A stretch of 64,000 nt of DNA from Monosiga brevicollis MX1 (Eukaryota; Opisthokonta; Choanoflagellata; Craspedida; Salpingoecidae), in the NCBI RefSeq assembly GCF_000002865.3, contig NW_001865054.1:691450-755449 (forward strand). Reading direction: 5' to 3'. The first letter of the stretch is position 1. Each line of letters begins with the position of its first letter. Below are positions 58,501 to 64,000 of the stretch, in pieces. Made by a program: the position numbers and the translations under genes. The notes beneath the pieces were generated by a model. It made no database searches, was not told where the DNA came from, and saw nothing but the letters and a program-made list of their open reading frames with translations.

Positions 58501-61434
58501 GGGCGTCTCGGCTGCGTCAGTCTCACATTTGCTCTGTTCATGCCACTTTGCGATCTTTACACATCAAACATCACGCAGTCCAAAGGCCACGACAGTGCTG
58601 ATTATGCCCGCCTATTTGGCGAGCTGAAGGAGTTTCTGAACCGTGGCATTTGTCGCACCAATCTGCACAAGGAAACGGTACGTAGAACATTGTGTCAGTT
58701 TTTGTTGTTGACTGGTACAGGCAAGGCCAACTGTGTAAGGAGAGTTCATGTTGGCATCAACACGCATCTGTCGACTCTGCGACGGCGGCTTGCAATGCTT
58801 TATAGGTGCTGGATCTGATGCGGGGCCACGGCAACGTGGATGCACTCCTCTTTTATGCCGAGCAACAACAAGATTTCAAGGTCAGAGCTCGAGGAAGACA
58901 CAGCCTTCACCTTGTCGGTGCAATCTTTGCTCACCGTGATGGGCACTCACAATGCTTCGCTCGAGCAGGAGGTGATTCAGCACCACATTCAAATGAACAA
59001 CATTGATGGCGCAATTTCTGTGCTCAAAGACCAGGTTGGGCTGCTCTTTGGTGCGCGTGCGTGGGACCTCTTCGTCAATCTCACGCGATGAACCTTGACT
59101 TTGTCGTTTCTCTAGATCGACGAGCGCCCCGAACTCTTGGCCATGTTTGCAGCACATATCATTCAACATCGGCCCCAGGAGCTTCTCGACATTTGTCATC
59201 TCAACTCGCGCATTGATGCCGGGCAACTTATTCCAGCCTTTGTGCGGTATGTGATCGTGGTGCTCTCTTGTTCTCATTGTTTCTTCTCGATCTCTTGCCG
59301 GGCTGCAATGCTCACGCATATGATCTTCCTTTTTGCTGGCTGCAACAGGTATCAACAGCAAGCCAATTGCAAGGCAGAAACCCTGGATGCCATCCGCGCC
59401 TACCTTGGTACGGTTGGGATCTATCGTTTGCGGCTCTTTTGCTGCCCTCGCATCCTTGGCCGGGGCCTCATGCACCTTGTGTCGTGCTTGTCAGAGTGGG
59501 TGATTGAGCGCAACCCGCGCAGCAATGAAAGCGTCTACAACTACCTTGTGTCCCTCTATGTCACTTTGGACCAGGAGCAGCCCTTGCTGCGGTACGCCCC
59601 CACATTTGAACGCTTGGGGTTAATCGCCGAATTGATTTCGTTTCCAACACAGTAATGCCCCCACCTGCCTTTGATGCGCATGGTCACAGATTCTTGAAGG
59701 AGCAAGAAGAGCGCCCGCAGTTTGATCGTGATTATGCCTTGCGCCTGTGTCACGAAAAGAACAAGCTGCGTGCGTGCGTTGAGCTCTACTCCTCCATGGG
59801 CATGTTTGAGGAGGCCGTCCAAATTGCCTTGCAGGTACTGGATGCTTAGACACCGTTATGTCAATTTGTTTTGCAGTTTCTCTTTTGCAAGTGGCCACTT
59901 TATCTCGCAGTGCTTTTTGAGACGTTCCTCTGAATGACTTTGCGGGGTATGCACACAGGTTGGCAGTCAACAGGCCGATGCCAAGCTTGAGCTGGCCACC
60001 TCAATCATCGAGCGGGTCAAAGAGGAAGAAGCCGATAAAATCATGTCCGCTGACTTGCCGAAGAAGCTGTGGTCCATGGTGGCTGAATTTACCGTCAAGG
60101 AGATTTGTGACGTTCCGCTGGCCATGAAGGTTAGCTGCCCAGTGGACGGACGGCGTTGCTCACTATGTGGTAGTAAATGTAACATCTTGTCGTGAGTTGA
60201 CGCCTTCTTCTTGGTTTCCGGACTCATGTTCAGGTGTTGGAGCAAAGCCAAGTGTTGAAGATTGAGGACATTTTGCTTTTCTTTCCCGATTTCTCGCGGA
60301 TCAACGAGGTTCAGGTGAGTTGTGCGCATGCTCATGGATGTGCTATCAACACGCTGGTCCCATGCGTTCACATCACCACGGTGGTTGCAGGAGCACATTC
60401 AAACTAGCCTCCAGGAGTACAACAACGAGATTGGCAACCTCAACGAAACCATGAAAGCAGCCCAGCTCTCCGCCAAAGCAATTCGTGGCGATATCCAGGC
60501 CTTAAACCAGCGGTACACAGTTGAACCTTTTGCGACTCACAATCCCAAGCTTCAGCGCTTGACTTTTTCCCCCTCATCTCGTGTCCTTTGATTTTTCCTC
60601 TATATAGATACCAAGTGGTGACAGGCAACATGAGCTGTGGATTGTGCGACTACCCCCTGATGTCGCGCGCTTTTTACGTCTTTCCCTGCTCCCACGCGTT
60701 TCACAAGGACTGCCTGATTCGAGATGCAAGTGCCTGTGCCTGACACTCGGGCCGATTCCAGTTCCTTGTGACCTGTGGTAGATAGGGAGGTGGTGCAGGC
60801 CATATGTGTAGGAACGATTCAACTAACGTGGTGGCTTGTGTAGGTCGTGCGATTCATCAAGCCGTCGGAGCGTAAAAAGGTGGATCGGCATCAGCGCGAC
60901 TTGAAACGCGCGCGGGAGGACCCCAACTTCCGCGTCGACGTAGTACGACTGAATGTACGCTTTTCAAAGCCGGCATCAATCAGATGACGGATTCAAGTCT
61001 GATTTCCTTGCTCGGTGTCTGCATTCATGTCACACCTGCCTGCTTGTAGCGGGAGATTGACGAGATTGTGGGGCAAGATTGCTCGCTGTGTGGTGAAATG
61101 GCCATCCGTGCCATCGACGAGCCCTTCATTCCTGATGTAAGCAGTGATGTTATCTTTCTTGGCTTTGCGGACAGTTTGGAGCGTGGCCCCACGGTGCTTG
61201 GCCGGTCTCAGGTCGAATACTCACCCCAGGATGTGCAATGTCAACTACGTACTTTAGGAATTACTGCCAGAGTATGTGGAGAGCTGGTCCTTGGGTGATC
61301 TCAATGTCGCGCAAACCTTTGGAATGAGCGAGGAGGATCGTGAGCGCCTGGAGCTCGAGGAGGAACAGGATGGCGATGCAGACTTGTTGGAGGACATGGA
61401 CGACTTTGATCCTTTGGGTGACCTGGACGTGTAA
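55513..61434 (+). CDS. VPS18: VPS18, HOPS/CORVET tethering subunit with C-terminal RING
   Basis: Many short exons, starting MAGRFSVYDYDD at 55513. The N-terminal beta-propeller is recognised from FVDPQGIHLIVW (near 56450), RVTAVAWDPVF (near 56690), HVLVGTFDGAVYSVVF (near 56840) and WSFPQVRGRPSPICSLHV (near 57030). The alpha-solenoid with clathrin-type repeats runs from about 57960 (VWRLYLERGNFYEAIEHA) through 58990 and 59700 (YALRLCHEKNKLRACVELYS). The C-terminal RING starts SCGLCDYPLMSRAFYVFPCS (near 60635), has HAFHKDCLI, and finishes with DCSLCGEMAI (near 61080), with an acidic end DDFDPLGDLDV. VPS18 is a core subunit of both HOPS and CORVET, which tether late endosomes and lysosomes/vacuoles for SNARE fusion; mutants are known as pep3 and deep orange. 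The fold order and RING match the family. Confidence 0.9.
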
Positions 61435-61704
61435 ACAGCACGCTGATCTGCTGTACACGTGCCACGCGTCACTTTGACAAACACGATTAGCCGTATTGAG
61501 TCCGCCTTCTTCCTTTTCTTTTTTTTTCTCCCTCGTTTGGCTTGGAACGGGTATGAGGCGCATTTGGGAATTTTTGTTTTGTTCAGTGCCAATTGACTAG
61601 CCGCAATAGATTGCGCACTTGAGATTAGATAATGTAGATCAACACTCGGAACAAAGTTAAACAAAGTCATGATAAGCACTCAAACAACACGTTTCAAATG
61701 CCAC
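61435..61704. other. Short gap between convergent VPS18 and PLC
   Basis: 270 bases separate the two stop codons; a poly-T stretch near 61518-61530 lies in it. Both 3' untranslated regions must share this space. Confidence 0.6.
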
Positions 61705-63868
61705 CTAAGCTAAGTCGAGAGCTCCTCGCCGTGAGATCATCAAGGCCTGCCGCAATTGGATGAGCTCCTCTCGTGCCACCGTCTCCATCTGATGGGTCAC
61801 GGGACAGGGCGGTTGAGTGAGCCAAGCGGCGCCACCCACGAGCAGCTGGTTGAGTGACCAGAGACGCCAAATGGACAGAGACTCGACTTCCTGGGACAAG
61901 TTGTATTAGTCTAGCCAAAGTTCTGATGCAGATTCTTTTCTTACCTGGCGACAGACATGCACAGAGCGACGGAACTCGGCAATGTTGGCCTCGATGCGAT
62001 CCTGGATTGACCGGTCAGACCCATCAATTGCATACTGTGGGAGCGATCCACCAAATTGCGTGAGAAGACCATAATCCGGACGCCGCACGTAAGAGGGGTT
62101 CAACTCCACATCACCACTCGAAACGAATAAGCACCGAGCGCACTGACCTCTTCAATTGTGTCTTCGACCTCATCAACTTGCATGGCAAGGCCTCGGAAGG
62201 TGGAGGCCATTTCCATTGTGCGCAGCAGGCGCCCGCGAATGACCTCACAGAGCTTGTGCATGATGTCCAGTGCTCCTTGGGCCGAGGCTGTGACGGTCGA
62301 TTCATCAACAATTTCGACGTCTAGAGCCGGCGTCCTGCTCACAACGCGATACTTGACCCCGCTGATCTTGGATGCAAGTTTGTCCATGGCAAGTTCCAAG
62401 GCCGCCTTGTTGCCCTTGAGTCCGGACCTGGCAATAATGTCAGCATTGTTGCGCTCGAGTTCGCTCTGGTAAGCCTTGAGTTCGAGAATGGCCGTATTGC
62501 AATTTCCAAACAAATTGTCCAGCTACGTAAAATAATTTGCCCACGAATGAGGATTCACATTGTCAACGATGGTGCCGCTTTGTTAGTCAATCACGTACCT
62601 GCTCGTGCCCGACCATTTCCAGCGTCGGGGCCTCAAAGTCCGCATCGAGAATGATTGATGCTCGTCGGCTACTACTCATAGGCAACACACATCCAAAGCA
62701 AAGTCAGCCACAGGGAACAAATGAGGAAGAAGGAAGCACATGGGGCCAGCCTAGAGTGCAAGGCAAGCGCACCCTTGTTTGTTGGAGAGCGCTGGGCGAC
62801 CAGGTTTGTTTGTGCGCAGCTCTTCCTCTAGCGTCATCTGCACTTGGCGTTCCTCCAGAATTTGATGCGGCGACGATGACTCAAAATCCAGCTACGCACG
62901 AAAGACATCCGTGAGCGTTGGGCTTGCCAGACAGATGCTTAGTCGTGCCCACCACCAAGCACACGGGGCACAGGACAGACCTTTAAAAATACAGTCGAAT
63001 TCTCGATGATACGGCCTTGGCGGTCGTAGAGCTGAACGGTGCGATAGCCCGGTTGTAATGCTTCGAACGGAAGCACAGCAGTCCCCAAAAAGTTGTCATG
63101 CACAATGTCATCATCCAACACCTATTGACACAGCCCCAATAAGCATCCCGCGCGGCAAAAAACGAAAAAAAACAAAACAAGAACAGTCGCGCCGTTGCAT
63201 GGCAGGTCCAAGTAGCAACAGCCTACCAAGATTTGAAGGAGGGCCGAGGGTGGACAGGTTACGACAAATTTGCACGATTCATTCCAATATGGATCAATGG
63301 CATTATTGTCCAAGGCTCGGGTAGTGTGAGCCTCTCGATCGCGTGGCAGACCCAGAATCTGTGGGGGTATACATGTTGCGTGAGCGTGAGGGGCGTTTGC
63401 TTGAGATCAAGTGAAGATGGAGATGAGAATGGAATAGGACAACGAGGCACGCGAGGAGGGCCAGACCTCGATGTGAACGTAAGGATCGATGACGCGGAGG
63501 GTGGGGTTGGGCTGAGCAGCCTTGGCATCCGGTGATGGCTGCAAGTTCTGCGCACTAATGATGGTCACATCCAGGGCTCGCGTCGCAGCAACGGCATGCT
63601 CGGGCTTGGCCAAGACCTCAGAGACAGTCCAAGTGGGGTTGAACTCAGTGCCGGCATGAGAGAGAAAAAAGGGCTTTTCGACAAGACCGCGGGTGCGTTG
63701 GAAGCGGCCGTTGTTGATGTGCAAGCCAATATCACGGGTCTGATAATTGATGGGAACCAGCGAGCACCCGAGTGCCCACGACACGGATGGGTCCGGATTG
63801 TCTGAGTCAACACGTGAGCCTGCTGGGAAACAGCGTACAATGTACTTTTGTGCCAAAGTCACGAGAGC
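61705..63868 (-). CDS. Phosphoinositide phospholipase C, 3' part (Y-box end, C2, coiled-coil tail)
   Basis: Cut by the right window edge. The first complete exon begins at 63868 with ALVTLAQKYIVRCFPAGSRVD and SVSWALGCSLVPINYQTRDI. These match the end of the PLC Y-box (RIYPKGTRVDSSN, W.AGCQMVALNFQT), followed by a Lys-Pro-Phe linker. A C2 domain follows: ALDVTIISAQNLQP, DPYVHIEVW, NNAIDPYWNESCKF near 63290 and VLDDDIVHDNFLGTAVLPFE near 63100. Beyond C2 is an extended helical region (ILELKAYQSELERNNADIIA near 62480) to the stop at 61705. The enzyme cleaves PIP2 into IP3 and diacylglycerol. The long helical tail after C2 recalls PLC-beta, but subtype cannot be fixed without the missing N-terminal half. 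Confidence 0.85.
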
Positions 63869-64000
63869 CTACGCAAAATAATGGGAGGTGGGGGGTGGGG
63901 GTGAGATCATTAGCAAAGGCTGTCAGCACTCCCGAACAAAATATAAACGAAAGCAGTACAGTCATGGCTCGGTGATGCTGGAAAGGAAAAAAAGAAGAAG

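Overview
This is nuclear DNA from an intron-rich, GC-rich unicellular eukaryote, most likely a choanoflagellate close to Monosiga. I infer this from the mixture of animal-type signalling genes (a receptor tyrosine kinase, a Ras, a PTB adaptor, an adhesion-GPCR-like receptor, a c-Myb-type factor and a phosphoinositide PLC) with short introns of about 60-300 bp, GT..AG borders and small intergenic gaps. There are two runs of N (11052-11436 and 38023-38072), both beside simple repeats, so this is a draft assembly. Exon borders were read by eye from splice signals, reading frame and remembered family alignments; no search was run.

Layout, left to right. 1-3.8 kb holds a decayed DNA-transposon-like gene (minus) and short diverged repeats. 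3.8-7.4 kb is a GTPase-like, coiled-coil, membrane-anchored protein (plus) whose frame is inconsistent. 8.5-10.6 kb is a GPC1-type acyltransferase (minus). 12.2-15.1 kb is CNOT4 (minus), divergent from RPS21 (15.9-17.2 kb, plus). 17.9-20.5 kb is an adhesion-GPCR-like receptor (plus). 21.1-22.2 kb is a TMEM134/TMEM230-type membrane protein (minus). 22.6 kb is tRNA-Glu(CTC) (minus). 23.0-23.6 kb is an intronless CW-finger/Tudor-like protein (plus). 24.4-24.8 kb is TOM7 (minus), divergent from a SerA-type phosphoglycerate dehydrogenase (25.9-28.0 kb, plus). 28.5-30.0 kb is an unrecognised multi-exon gene (minus), divergent from Ras (31.3-32.9 kb, plus). 33.5-35.1 kb is HMCES/SRAP (minus), divergent from a PTB adaptor (35.6-37.6 kb, plus). 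38.3-40.4 kb is a two-repeat MYB factor (minus). 42.5-45.5 kb is a secreted coiled-coil protein with two fibrinogen-like modules (minus). 46.3-54.8 kb is a receptor tyrosine kinase with a very large beta-helix-like ectodomain (minus), divergent from VPS18 (55.5-61.4 kb, plus). 61.7 kb to the right edge is the 3' half of a phosphoinositide phospholipase C (minus), cut by the window end.

Most genes are ordinary housekeeping: translation, mRNA decay, serine synthesis, mitochondrial import, endolysosomal tethering, abasic-site repair and phospholipid remodelling. The signalling genes could act in one pathway (RTK, PTB adaptor, Ras, PLC), but their closeness may be chance. The features most worth a second look are the RTK ectodomain and its altered kinase motifs, the GPCR with a non-canonical GPS, the duplicated fibrinogen-like modules, the GTPase-like gene whose frame changes in the same direction several times, and a recurring GC-rich motif resembling an E2F site.
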